A stretch of DNA of 64,000 bases from Cellulosimicrobium sp. Marseille-Q4280 (GTDB lineage: Bacteria; Actinomycetota; Actinomycetes; Actinomycetales; Cellulomonadaceae). The notes beneath the pieces are model-generated. The model ran no database searches, was not told the origin of the DNA, and worked only from the letters and a program-made list of their open reading frames with translations. Position numbers and translations under genes: made by a program. The DNA lies in the NCBI RefSeq assembly GCF_943181405.1, contig NZ_CALPBY010000005.1, forward strand, positions 248,001-312,000, in the 5' to 3' direction. Positions 44,211 to 53,017 of the stretch are shown one piece after another. Positions within the stretch are counted from its first letter, which is position 1. Every line of letters begins with the position of its first letter.

Positions 44211-44621
44211 TCACCAGCTCCAGCCGCGCGCGCTGAGCTCGAGCTCCTCGCGGAACCGCTCCTCGTCCCCCGCGCGGAAGCCGACCTGCAGGGGCATGTC
44301 CTCGACGGGAAGGCCGGTGAGCCGGCACGCCTCGCGCAGGAGCGCGTCGTACGCGCCCTGCACGGCCAGGTAGTGGTGCGCGCGGGCGTAGACCTCGGGG
44401 TCCGCCTCGATGCGGCGCAGCTCCGCCGCCAGCTCGCTGAGCCGGACCTGGAGGCCCAGGGTCACGAGGGGGTCGGGCGCGGCGACCCCACGCCGACCAT
44501 GACGCCGGGGTGGCCGCGGGCGGACCGGGAGCGGCCGGGGGTGGAGCGCGCGGAGCAGCACCCAGCACACGGCGGCGAGCGTGCACGCCGTCGCGCACCA
44601 GAGCATGACCTGCCACGTCAT
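44211..44621 (-). CDS. Single-pass membrane protein, function unknown
   Basis: 136 residues. One N-terminal membrane segment (V-M-L-W-C-A-T-A-C-T-L-A-A-V-C-W-V-L-L) is followed by a Pro/Arg-rich linker and an alpha-helical soluble domain (L-S-E-L-A-A-E-L-R-R-I-E-A-D-P-E-V-Y-A-R-A). I do not recognise a family. It converges on the flavin reductase gene, with 8 bp between the stops. ATG 44621 has only a weak GAGG upstream, so the start is uncertain. Confidence 0.7.
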   Translation of the reverse strand: MTWQVMLWCATACTLAAVCWVLLRALHPRPLPVRPRPPRRHGRRGVAAPDPLVTLGLQVRLSELAAELRRIEADPEVYARAHHYLAVQGAYDALLREACRLTGLPVEDMPLQVGFRAGDEERFREELELSARGWSW

Positions 44622-44748
44622 CGGAGCGGACCTCGTGAGCCCGTCCCGCGGGCTCCCCGCGGGACCTCGTAGGGACGTCCTCAGCCTACGGCGAGGTCGC
44701 CCGCGGGAGCCATGCGTAGGCGGCCGTCCTGCGTCGACCGGCCCGCGG

Positions 44749-45771
<1,023 letters not shown>

Positions 45772-45898
45772 GACGACAGCGGACCACCCGGCATCGCCCG
45801 GCGCAAGCGTCCGGGCGAGGCACTCACCTGTCGGGAGGACGTGAACGGGACGCGGTCAGGTACGGCTGTCCTTGCTGGCGGGACCGCCCCGTGGGTCC

Positions 45899-45917
45899 TA
45901 AACTGGAATCGTTCCAG
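45899..45917. promoter_or_regulatory. Promoter -10 and overlapping palindrome upstream of dps
   Basis: TAAACT (45899-45904) is a candidate -10 box. CTGGAA-TCG-TTCCAG (45903-45917) is a perfect inverted repeat that overlaps it, about 60 bp before the Dps start. A repressor there would block the promoter. Confidence 0.55.
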
Positions 45918-45976
45918 AAAAGATCGACGAGGTGCCGACCTGCACGACGGGCGGCACCGAGAGAGCGAGGAGCACC

Positions 45977-46462
45977 ATGACCACGCCGACCATCACCCGC
46001 GGCACCGCCCGCTTCCAGGCGTCCGAGACGCTGCGCGCCCACCTCCAGCGCGTGCTCGTGGATCTCGTCGACCTCCACCTCCAGGGCAAGCAGGCGCACT
46101 GGAACGTGACGGGCCGCGGCTTCCGCGACCTGCACCTCCAGCTCGACGAGCTCGTCGACGCCGCCCGGGAGCACAGCGACACCGTCGCCGAGCGCCTGCG
46201 CGCGCTCCAGGCCGTCCCGGACGGACGCACGGAGACCGTCGCGACGACGACCGACCTCTCCCCCTACCCCGCGGACCTGCTGTCCGTCGGCGACACGGTG
46301 ACCACGGTCGTCGAGCGCGTCGCGCAGACCGTCGCGGTCGTGCGCGAGGTGCACGACGCCGTCGACGCCGAGGACCCCACGAGCGCCGACCTCTTGCACG
46401 AGATCCTCGCCGACCTCGAGAAGCAGGCCTGGTTCCTCTCGTCGGAGAACCACGAGGTCTGA
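45977..46462 (+). CDS. Dps family DNA-binding/ferritin-like protein
   Basis: 161 residues, four-helix ferritin-like fold. The family motif L-H-L-Q-G-K-Q-A-H-W-N-V-T-G-R-G-F-R-D-L-H carries the His ferroxidase ligands, followed by L-D-E-L-V-D-A-A-R-E-H-S-D-x-x-A-E-R. Dps dodecamers oxidise and store iron and protect DNA under stress. ATG 45977 follows GAGGAG at 4 nt; the frame extends upstream to 45932 without a ribosome binding site. The promoter palindrome suggests stress- or metal-dependent control. Confidence 0.92.
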   Translation: MTTPTITRGTARFQASETLRAHLQRVLVDLVDLHLQGKQAHWNVTGRGFRDLHLQLDELVDAAREHSDTVAERLRALQAVPDGRTETVATTTDLSPYPADLLSVGDTVTTVVERVAQTVAVVREVHDAVDAEDPTSADLLHEILADLEKQAWFLSSENHEV

Positions 46463-46495
46463 CGCTCCACGTCCCCGACGCAGATCTCACGCCCT

Positions 46496-46520
46496 GGGAC
46501 CCGAGCGAGCTCGCGGTCCC
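46496..46520. terminator. Terminator between dps and the monooxygenase gene
   Basis: GGGACC-CGAGC pairs with GCTCG-(C)-GGTCCC around a two-base loop, between convergent stops. Confidence 0.6.
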
Positions 46521-46544
46521 GCCCGGTGCTCGCACCCGTCGAGG

Positions 46545-47699
46545 TCAGGCGATGGCGGCGGAGCGGTGCGCGGGACCGGCCAGCCCGAGCGTCTCCCGCA
46601 ACGTGGTGCCGGGGTACTCGGTGCGGAACAGCCCCGCGCGCTGCAGGAGAGGGACCACACGCTGCACGACCGCGTCGAGGTCCGTGGACAGCGACGACGG
46701 CCGGAGGAGGAAGCCGTCCGCGGCTCCCGCGACGGTCCAGTCCTCGACGGTGGCTGCGAGATCGCGCGCGGTGCCGACGTGCGTCAAGGACCCCGTGTCC
46801 CAGCTCACGCCCTCGAGGTCCTCGATGAGGTCGAGGCGCGCCTGCGCGCTCGCGCGGTCCTGGCCGACGACCACATAGGCGTCGACCAGGACGCGCAGGT
46901 CGTCGGGGCGCCGACCGACGTCGGCCGCCGCGGACCGCAGCCTCTCCCGCAGCGCGACGGCCTCGTCGCGGCTCGACGTGCGCACGCGGACGACGTCTGC
47001 GCGGCGTACCGCGAGATCCTCAGACTCGGGCGACGTCACGCGGACGACGACGGGCGGCCGGCCCTGCGGCGGGCGCGGCACGGTCGGCGCCTCGTCGACC
47101 ACGAAACGGATGCCGTCGCGGTCGACGCGGTGGACCGCCTCCCGGTCGCGGGAGCGGCCGCTCGCGACGTCCCGGGTCCGGGTGGCCCCGTCCTCCCAGC
47201 CCTCCCAGAGGCACGCGACGGCCCCGACGACCTCGGCCGCCTCGGCGACGCCGTCGGCTGCGCGCTGCGGACCCCTCCGTCCGGACGCGGCGGCGTCCGC
47301 GGGCGTCGTCGACCACCCGACCTGCCAACCGGCCCGGCCGTTGCTCACGTGGTCGATCGTCGCGAGGGCTCGGGAGACGTGGAACGGCTCGGCGTGCGTC
47401 GTGCTGACGGTCGGGACGAGGCCGATGCCCACGCTCCGTGGCGCGAGGCGGGATGCGACGAGCGCCGCGTCGAGCCGCCCGCGAGCGCCGCGACCGTGCT
47501 GGGGCGAGAACGCGTCGTCGAGCGTCACGAGGTCGAGCAGCCCGCGCTCGGCGGTAGCGACGAGCTCGACGAGACGCCTGGCGTCGAAGAGCCGCTGCGT
47601 CCGGGCGCCCGCCGTGCTCCACGCGGCGGGATGCGCACCCGCGTCGGTGAGGTCGACGCCGAGGTGGACGCGGTAGGGAGGGGTGGTCGTGCCGGGCAT
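46545..47699 (-). CDS. LLM-class flavin-dependent monooxygenase (NtaA/DszA-like)
   Basis: 384 residues, bacterial luciferase-like TIM barrel, slightly short for the NtaA/SnaA/DszA group (about 430-450). Family features are A-E-R-G-L-L-D-L-V-T-L-D-D-A-F, S-V-G-I-G-L-V-P-T-V-S-T-T-H, A-T-I-D-H-V-S-N-G-R-A-G-W-Q-V-G-W and a C-terminal A-D-G-F-L-L-R-P. Such enzymes use FMNH2 from a separate reductase to oxidise C-S, C-N or other bonds; the substrate is unknown. A Cys-rich upstream ORF and a long leader suggest sulfur-dependent regulation. No ribosome binding site is obvious before ATG 47699. Confidence 0.86.
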   Translation of the reverse strand: MPGTTTPPYRVHLGVDLTDAGAHPAAWSTAGARTQRLFDARRLVELVATAERGLLDLVTLDDAFSPQHGRGARGRLDAALVASRLAPRSVGIGLVPTVSTTHAEPFHVSRALATIDHVSNGRAGWQVGWSTTPADAAASGRRGPQRAADGVAEAAEVVGAVACLWEGWEDGATRTRDVASGRSRDREAVHRVDRDGIRFVVDEAPTVPRPPQGRPPVVVRVTSPESEDLAVRRADVVRVRTSSRDEAVALRERLRSAAADVGRRPDDLRVLVDAYVVVGQDRASAQARLDLIEDLEGVSWDTGSLTHVGTARDLAATVEDWTVAGAADGFLLRPSSLSTDLDAVVQRVVPLLQRAGLFRTEYPGTTLRETLGLAGPAHRSAAIA

Positions 47700-47850
47700 G
47701 GGTCATCCGTTCTCGAGGCACGCGGACGCACAGGCGCCCCGGCGAGGAGCAGGCCCGAGCGCTGCCGGACGCGGTGCACGGTGGCGAGGTCCAGGACGCG
47801 GCCGGCGACGGGCGTCGCGGGCGTCGGCGATGCAGGCGGTCGGCGGTCGG

Positions 47851-47967
47851 CTAGCGACGACAGAGGTGTCGGCCACGGGTCCGGGACCGCTCGTCCCGGC
47901 AGGCGGCGATCAGGAGGCAGGTCGCGGTGCGGCACGCCGCACCGCGCGACGGGAGGTGGCCCATCAT
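47851..47967 (-). CDS. Cys-rich leader peptide (upstream ORF) of the monooxygenase gene
   Basis: 38 codons from ATG 47967 (or 47964) to a TAG at 47851-47853, with a strong GGAGG 6 nt upstream. It encodes an Arg-rich peptide with four cysteines at positions 12, 17, 23 and 36 and a final R-H-L-C-R-R. It lies on the transcript predicted from the consensus promoter at 48033-48061, 151 nt before the monooxygenase ATG. Cys-codon-containing leader peptides that sense cysteine supply by ribosome pausing are known upstream of sulfur genes in actinobacteria. This assignment is by pattern and needs experimental support. Confidence 0.65.
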   Translation of the reverse strand: MMGHLPSRGAACRTATCLLIAACRDERSRTRGRHLCRR

Positions 47968-48032
47968 CGCCCCCCTCCGGTGTCGGCCTCACGACCATGT
48001 CGTCACCGGGACCGTGATGTCTCGGTGCGGGG

Positions 48033-48061
48033 AACCTACGAGGGCCCCCGGGGGGTGTCAA
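48033..48061 (-). promoter_or_regulatory. Consensus promoter for the monooxygenase leader transcript
   Basis: On the minus strand TTGACA (48056-48061) and TAGGTT (48033-48038) are separated by exactly 17 bp. Transcription would start near 48026, giving a 5' leader of about 327 nt. Confidence 0.65.
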
Positions 48062-48091
48062 CGCGATCCGGGCGGCTTCCCACATACTGGA

Positions 48092-48110
48092 CCAATGTTG
48101 TCAACATTGG
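48092..48110. promoter_or_regulatory. 19-bp palindrome CCAATGTTG-T-CAACATTGG
   Basis: Perfect 9-1-9 inverted repeat, 30 bp upstream of the monooxygenase -35 box and 18 bp from the tetR operator. It could bind an activator of the monooxygenase gene or be a second site for the divergent TetR regulator. Confidence 0.6.
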
Positions 48111-48127
48111 CCTCGGAAGGGCGTAGT

Positions 48128-48142
48128 TTGCACTCAGTGCAA
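48128..48142. promoter_or_regulatory. TetR-type operator TTGCACT-C-AGTGCAA
   Basis: Perfect 7-1-7 palindrome whose first six bases TTGCAC also serve as -35 box, 18 bp from the -10 TAGTGT. This fits autoregulation of the tetR-MMPL operon. Confidence 0.7.
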
Positions 48143-48151
48143 CGATGCACC

Positions 48152-48157
48152 TAGTGT
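48152..48157 (+). promoter_or_regulatory. -10 box of leaderless tetR promoter
   Basis: TAGTGT ends 6 nt before GTG 48164. Confidence 0.5.
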
Positions 48158-48163
48158 CGTGAC

Positions 48164-48826
48164 GTGATCCCCGAGCCCCCGCCCGCCGACCGGCGCGCCG
48201 CCCTCCGGCAGCGCCACCGGCGCGCCATCGTCGACGCCGCCGCGGCGCTCCTCGACGAGCGGAACGGCGCCCCGTTCACCGTCGACGAGCTCGCCGCACG
48301 CGCCGACGTCGCCCGCCGCACGGTCTTCAACCACTTCTCGTCCGTGGACGACGTCGTGGCAGAGGTCGGTGCGCGCGTGCTGGGCGAGGTCGCCGCCGAC
48401 TTCGGCGCGAGCGCCGCCGCGCCCCGGGACGACGAGCGCGACGGCTCGCTCTTCGACGAGCTCGCCGAGCTCCTGCGCGCGACCGATCTCGTCGCACCGA
48501 TGGCCTACCTGACGCGCGTGCTCGGCAGCGAGGGCTGCGCCGAGCCGTCGCCGCGCGTGACGGCGATGGTCGCGCGGACGTTCACCGACCTCAGCGAGAG
48601 GCTCGTCGTGGGCCTCTCGCGACGGCACCCCGAGGCCGACCTGCTCGACGTCCAGCTCCTCGTCGCGTCGTTCATGAGCGGCATCATGGTCGTCCACCGC
48701 CACTGGTGGGAGGCCACGGGCGCCGCGGACGACGCCGCGTCCCGGGAGGTCTGGAGCGGGCTGCTCGACCACCTCGTGGAACGCGCGCGGCACGGGCACG
48801 CCGCGCCGTCGGACCGCACCTCCTGA
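48164..48826 (+). CDS. TetR family repressor
   Basis: 220 residues. The N-terminal DNA-binding domain contains I-V-D-A-A-A-A-L-L, F-T-V-D-E-L-A-A-R-A-D-V-A-R-R-T-V-F-N-H-F-S-S, the standard TetR helix-turn-helix. The C-terminal ligand domain is unassigned. It directly precedes the MMPL transporter (78 bp), has a palindromic operator over its own promoter, and so is most likely the local repressor of the pump, relieved by a toxic or lipid ligand (inference). GTG 48164 is set by the leaderless promoter. Confidence 0.9.
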   Translation: MIPEPPPADRRAALRQRHRRAIVDAAAALLDERNGAPFTVDELAARADVARRTVFNHFSSVDDVVAEVGARVLGEVAADFGASAAAPRDDERDGSLFDELAELLRATDLVAPMAYLTRVLGSEGCAEPSPRVTAMVARTFTDLSERLVVGLSRRHPEADLLDVQLLVASFMSGIMVVHRHWWEATGAADDAASREVWSGLLDHLVERARHGHAAPSDRTS

Positions 48827-48904
48827 CGCACCCGGCACGACAGCAGCACCGACCGCCCGGACCACCCCCGCACCGTCCTGACCGCTCCCTCACGAAGGAC
48901 CCTC

Positions 48905-51589
48905 ATGGCTGAACTCCTCTACCGGCTCGGGCGCGCGTGCGCGCGCCGGGCACGGACCGTCCTCGCGGCCTGGCTCGCGATCCTCGTCCTCGCGGGCGCG
49001 GCGTTCGCCGCGTTCGGCGGCACCCTCGCGACCAGCTTCTCGATCCCCGGCACCCCGACGGCGGAGGTCACCGAGCGCCTGCAGTCCGAGCTCCCGGAGG
49101 CCTCGGGCGGCAGTGGCACCGTCGTGTTCCAGACGGAGGACGGCTCGGCGTTCACCGCCGAGCAGGAGGCCGCGATCGGCGAGCTGATCACGACGGCGGG
49201 CGACGTCGACGGCGTCGAGACCGTGATCGACCCGTTCGCGACCCAGACCGAGCTCGCCGACCAGGCCGCCCAGGTCGAGGACGGCCGCACGCAGATCGCC
49301 GACGGCCGCGAGCAGATCGAGGCCGGGCGCACGCAGCTCGAGGACGGCCAGGCGCAGCTCGACGCGGCACGTTCCCAGCTCGACGCCGGACAGGCCCAGC
49401 TCGACGAGGCCCGCGCCCAGGCGGAGGCCGCGGGCATCGCCGACCAGGCCGCACCGCAGCTCGACGCACAGCAGGCGCAGCTCGACGCCGGGCGGGCCGA
49501 GCTCGACGCGCAGGCGGCGACGATCACGGAGCAGCAGGCCGCGCTGGAGGACCAGAGCACCGAGCTCGAGGACCAGGCCGCTCAGCTCGAGCTCTCGGCG
49601 CCGCTGCTCGAGATGGCGTCGGACATCCGCATGGTCTCCGAGGACGGCAGCGCCGCGGTCGCGAGCGTGTCGTTCACCGAGCCGAACATGAGCATCGAGC
49701 AGCAGACGAAGGACGACCTCGTCGCCGTCTTCGCCGACGACCCGGTCGACGGGGTGCAGACGGACTTCTCCGCCGACATCACCCAGGGCGTCCCCCAGGT
49801 GTTCGGGGTGGGCGAGGCCATCGGCCTCGTCGTCGCGGCCGTCGTGCTCGTGATCATGCTGGGCACGCTGGTCGGCGCGGGGCTGCCGCTCCTCACGGCG
49901 CTGATCGGCGTCGGCATCGGCGCGCTCACCGCGATGTCGCTGTCCGGCGTCGTCGACATGTCGTCCGTCACCCCGGTGCTCGGGCTCATGCTCGGGCTCG
50001 CCGTCGGGATCGACTACTCGCTGTTCATCATCAACAGGCACCGGCGGCAGCTCAAGCAGGGCGACGAGGTGCACGAGTCGATCGGCCTCGCGAACGGCAC
50101 CTCCGGCAACGCGGTCGTGTTCGCGGGCGCCACGGTCCTCATCGCGCTGCTCGCGCTCAACGTCACCGGCATCCCGTTCCTCGGGCTCATGGGCACGGTC
50201 GGCGCGCTGTGCGTCGCGATCGCGGTCCTCATCGCCGTCACGCTGACCCCGGCGCTGCTGGGCATGATCGGGATGCGCATCCTCAGCAAGCGCGAGCGGG
50301 CCCGGCTCGCCGGGGCGACCTCCGCCGGCGGTGCGACGAGCGCGTCGGCGGCTACGGCGTCGGGCACGACCGGGGCGGACGCAGGCGCGGCGGCGCCGGG
50401 TGGCGCACCCGCGAAGCCCGTGCGACCCATGTCGACGCCGCGCGCCCTCGCGACGGTGCTGCTCAGCATCGCCGCCGTCGCGGTGATCGCCCTGCCCGCG
50501 CTGGACCTGCGGACCAACCTGCCGGACGGCTCGTCCGAGGCGCACGACTCCACGCAGTACCGCGCCTACTCGACCGTCGCCGAGCAGTTCGGGGAGGGCA
50601 CGAACGGGCCGCTCCTCGTCGTCGCCGACCTCCCGGGCGAGCCCACGGAGGACGAGGCGCTCGAGTACCAGGTCCGCATCGCGGAGGAGCTCTTCGCGCA
50701 GGACGACGTCGTGGCCGTGGCGCCGATCGGCACGTCGGAGGACCGCACCGTCGCCGCGTTCCAGGTCGTGCCCGCCGAGGGTCCGACGAGCGAGTCCACC
50801 GAGGAGCTCGTGCACAGCCTCCGCGACCTCGAGCTGCTGGACGGCGACGTGACGATCGGCGTCGCCGGTTCCGCGAGCGGCAACATCGACATCTCCGACA
50901 AGCTCGCGCAGGCGCTGCCGATCTACCTCGGGGTCGTCGTGGGGCTGTCGCTGATCATCCTGATCCTCGTGTTCCGGTCGATCTTCGTGCCGGTCGTCGC
51001 GACGCTGGGGTTCATCCTGTCCTACTTCGCCGCGCTCGGCGGGGTCGTCGCGATCTACCAGTGGGGCTGGCTGGCGGGGGTGTTCGGGGTCGAGACGCCG
51101 GGCCCGGTGCTCAACTTCCTGCCCACGCTGCTCGTCGGGATCCTGTTCGGCCTCGCGATGGACTACCAGCTGTTCCTCGGCTCGGGGATGCGCGAGGCGT
51201 ACGCCCACGGGGCTCCGGCGCGGATCGCCGTCGTGCAGGGCGTGCGCGCCGGCCGCGCCGTCGTCACGGCTGCCGCGATCATCATGATCTCCGTGTTCGG
51301 CGGGTTCGTGTTCTCGCACAGCGCGATGATCCGGCCCATCGGGTTCGCTCTCGCGTTCGGCGTGCTCGTCGACGCGTTCGTGGTCCGCATGCTCCTCGTC
51401 CCGGCACTCATGCACCTCGCCGGCGACAAGGCGTGGTGGCTGCCGCGCTGGCTCGACAGGATCCTGCCGGACGTGGACGTCGAGGGCGCCGCCCTCGAGC
51501 GCCGGCACCCGCACGAGCACGGGTCGGCTCCGGCCGAGCCCGCGCAGACCTCCGGCGGCGCGACCGAGCGGGAGCCCGCGAAGGGCTGA
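48905..51589 (+). CDS. MMPL family (RND-type) transporter with extracytoplasmic coiled coil
   Basis: 894 residues, 12 predicted membrane segments in two repeats. Each repeat carries a proton-relay Asp-Tyr pair: L-A-V-G-I-D-Y-S-L-F and L-A-M-D-Y-Q-L-F. The first external loop contains about 13 seven-residue repeats of the form D/A-G-R/Q-x-Q-L/I (about residues 125-230), predicting a long coiled coil as in MmpL/YhgE-type proteins. An Ala/Gly/Thr-rich cytoplasmic linker joins the halves near residue 480. The family exports lipids, siderophores or drugs; substrate unknown. ATG 48905 follows AAGGA. It is co-directional with tetR. Confidence 0.92.
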   Translation: MAELLYRLGRACARRARTVLAAWLAILVLAGAAFAAFGGTLATSFSIPGTPTAEVTERLQSELPEASGGSGTVVFQTEDGSAFTAEQEAAIGELITTAGDVDGVETVIDPFATQTELADQAAQVEDGRTQIADGREQIEAGRTQLEDGQAQLDAARSQLDAGQAQLDEARAQAEAAGIADQAAPQLDAQQAQLDAGRAELDAQAATITEQQAALEDQSTELEDQAAQLELSAPLLEMASDIRMVSEDGSAAVASVSFTEPNMSIEQQTKDDLVAVFADDPVDGVQTDFSADITQGVPQVFGVGEAIGLVVAAVVLVIMLGTLVGAGLPLLTALIGVGIGALTAMSLSGVVDMSSVTPVLGLMLGLAVGIDYSLFIINRHRRQLKQGDEVHESIGLANGTSGNAVVFAGATVLIALLALNVTGIPFLGLMGTVGALCVAIAVLIAVTLTPALLGMIGMRILSKRERARLAGATSAGGATSASAATASGTTGADAGAAAPGGAPAKPVRPMSTPRALATVLLSIAAVAVIALPALDLRTNLPDGSSEAHDSTQYRAYSTVAEQFGEGTNGPLLVVADLPGEPTEDEALEYQVRIAEELFAQDDVVAVAPIGTSEDRTVAAFQVVPAEGPTSESTEELVHSLRDLELLDGDVTIGVAGSASGNIDISDKLAQALPIYLGVVVGLSLIILILVFRSIFVPVVATLGFILSYFAALGGVVAIYQWGWLAGVFGVETPGPVLNFLPTLLVGILFGLAMDYQLFLGSGMREAYAHGAPARIAVVQGVRAGRAVVTAAAIIMISVFGGFVFSHSAMIRPIGFALAFGVLVDAFVVRMLLVPALMHLAGDKAWWLPRWLDRILPDVDVEGAALERRHPHEHGSAPAEPAQTSGGATEREPAKG

Positions 51590-51605
51590 CGCCCGCCGGT
51601 GCTCG

Positions 51606-51663
51606 CCGAACCCCGGGTCGTGCGTCGATCGTCGTGCTGATCGGCGCACAACCCGGGGTTCGG
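51606..51663. terminator. Bidirectional terminator after the MMPL gene
   Basis: CCGAACCCCGGGT (51606-51618) pairs with ACCCGGGGTTCGG (51651-51663), extended by inner TGCG/CGCA and GATC/GATC pairs. It lies between convergent genes. Confidence 0.8.
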
Positions 51664-51694
51664 CACGTCACCGATGGTCAGGCTCGCGGGAGAG

Positions 51695-52837
51695 TCAGGA
51701 TCGAGCGACGTGGACCGTCGCGAGGATCGCGCGGTGGTCGGCGTCGGCGATCTGCACCGAGCGGACGTCGGTCACGACGTTCTCCCGGTCCGTCACCACG
51801 TGGTCGAGGTCGAGCAGCGCGGGCGTGCCGAGCCGCGCCGACCACGACAGGTTGAGCCCCTGACCGACGCTGCGCGTCGCGTCGTGGAACCGGTCGCCGA
51901 GCAGGCTCCGGAACGACGCGTGGTCGTAGGTCGCGTTGAAGTCGCCGACGAGCACCTGCGGCAGCGGGTCGTCCTGGACGCGTGCGGTGAGCCGCAACAG
52001 CTCCGCCTTCCACTGGTGCGTGATCTCGGGGAGCGGCGGCACCGGGTGCACGGCCGTGACGCGCACCGGGCGCCCGTCGACCTCGACGGTCGCCGCGGGC
52101 ATGGCGAACGTCGAGAACTCCGTCATGTCGACGTCGTCGAGCGGCAGCGCGCTCCACAGCCCGCTCCCCGGCGACCCCGTCCCGACCTTCGCGTCCACGT
52201 GGTGCGGCAGCACGTCCTCGATCCCCGCGGCGACGAGCCGGTCGCGGAAGTCCGTCGTCAGCTCGACGACCGCCAGGACCTGCACGTCCTCGGCACGGAC
52301 CAGCTCGACGACCTGCTCCGCGTCGGCCTGACCGAACCACGCGTTGACGCCGAGCACACGCAGCGGCGCTGCCCCGGCGGGCGGCGCCGCCTGGTCCGGG
52401 ACGAAGAACGGCGCGAGCCAGATCGCGTGCCCGACGACGCACGCCGCGACGAGCACGGCGAGCAGTCGACGCCGCGCGACCACCACGACGACGAGGAGCA
52501 GCGCGGCGAGCGCCCCGACCCACGGCGTCATGCCCACGAGCTGCGCGAACGGCGTCGCGGCGTCGAACGGGACCAGCCGCACGAGCGTCATGGCGGCTAC
52601 GACGACCGTCAGGGTGACCAGGACCGCTCCCAGTACCGGCCCGCCGGGGCGGCGACGCGTCGTCACGCGCGCCCGGCTCGTCGCCGAGGTCCGCGGCCGG
52701 GAGGCGCCCCGCGACGTCCCGGCGCGCGGGGTGCGCGCCGGGCCCGCTGCCCGCGGGGTGCGTGCCGTGCCCGGCGCCCGCGGGGTGCTCGACGGCCGGG
52801 CCGCTCCCGACGCCCGCGGCGTGCGCTGCCGTGTCAT
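51695..52837 (-). CDS. Membrane-anchored endonuclease/exonuclease/phosphatase family protein
   Basis: 380 residues. A Pro/Arg/Ala-rich cytoplasmic N-terminus of about 65 residues (repeats of the type A-R-T-P-R-A) is followed by three membrane segments to about residue 150. An external EEP domain comes next: V-L-G-V-N-A-W-F-G, V-L-A-V-V-E-L-T (metal Glu), V-L-V-G-D-F-N-A-T and final D-H-R-A-I. This topology matches the actinobacterial group of three-TM EEP proteins whose substrate is unknown. ATG 52837 was chosen as the start of the basic tail. Confidence 0.88.
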   Translation of the reverse strand: MTRQRTPRASGAARPSSTPRAPGTARTPRAAGPARTPRAGTSRGASRPRTSATSRARVTTRRRPGGPVLGAVLVTLTVVVAAMTLVRLVPFDAATPFAQLVGMTPWVGALAALLLVVVVVARRRLLAVLVAACVVGHAIWLAPFFVPDQAAPPAGAAPLRVLGVNAWFGQADAEQVVELVRAEDVQVLAVVELTTDFRDRLVAAGIEDVLPHHVDAKVGTGSPGSGLWSALPLDDVDMTEFSTFAMPAATVEVDGRPVRVTAVHPVPPLPEITHQWKAELLRLTARVQDDPLPQVLVGDFNATYDHASFRSLLGDRFHDATRSVGQGLNLSWSARLGTPALLDLDHVVTDRENVVTDVRSVQIADADHRAILATVHVARS

Positions 52838-53017
52838 GGCACGGGACTCTGGCACCCGGAGCGCCAGGACGCGACGGGCGGCACGACGTCGGACCCCGAC
52901 CTCCACGAAACCCGCGCAGTCGACGCGTCGACCGCCGATCCGTGGGGACGCACGGCGATGCCCCGGCCGCCGACATGCGTACGGCGACCGGGGCTGTGCT
53001 CCGACGGCAGGGTGTCG

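Larger units (their letters stand above)
47700..48163. other. Long regulatory intergenic region between the monooxygenase and tetR genes
   Basis: 464 nt. It contains, from right to left: the tetR leaderless promoter and operator, the 19-bp palindrome at 48092-48110, the minus-strand consensus promoter at 48033-48061, the Cys-rich leader ORF, and about 150 nt of GC-rich repeats around CGACGCCCG that could form alternative hairpins before the monooxygenase start. Confidence 0.65.
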
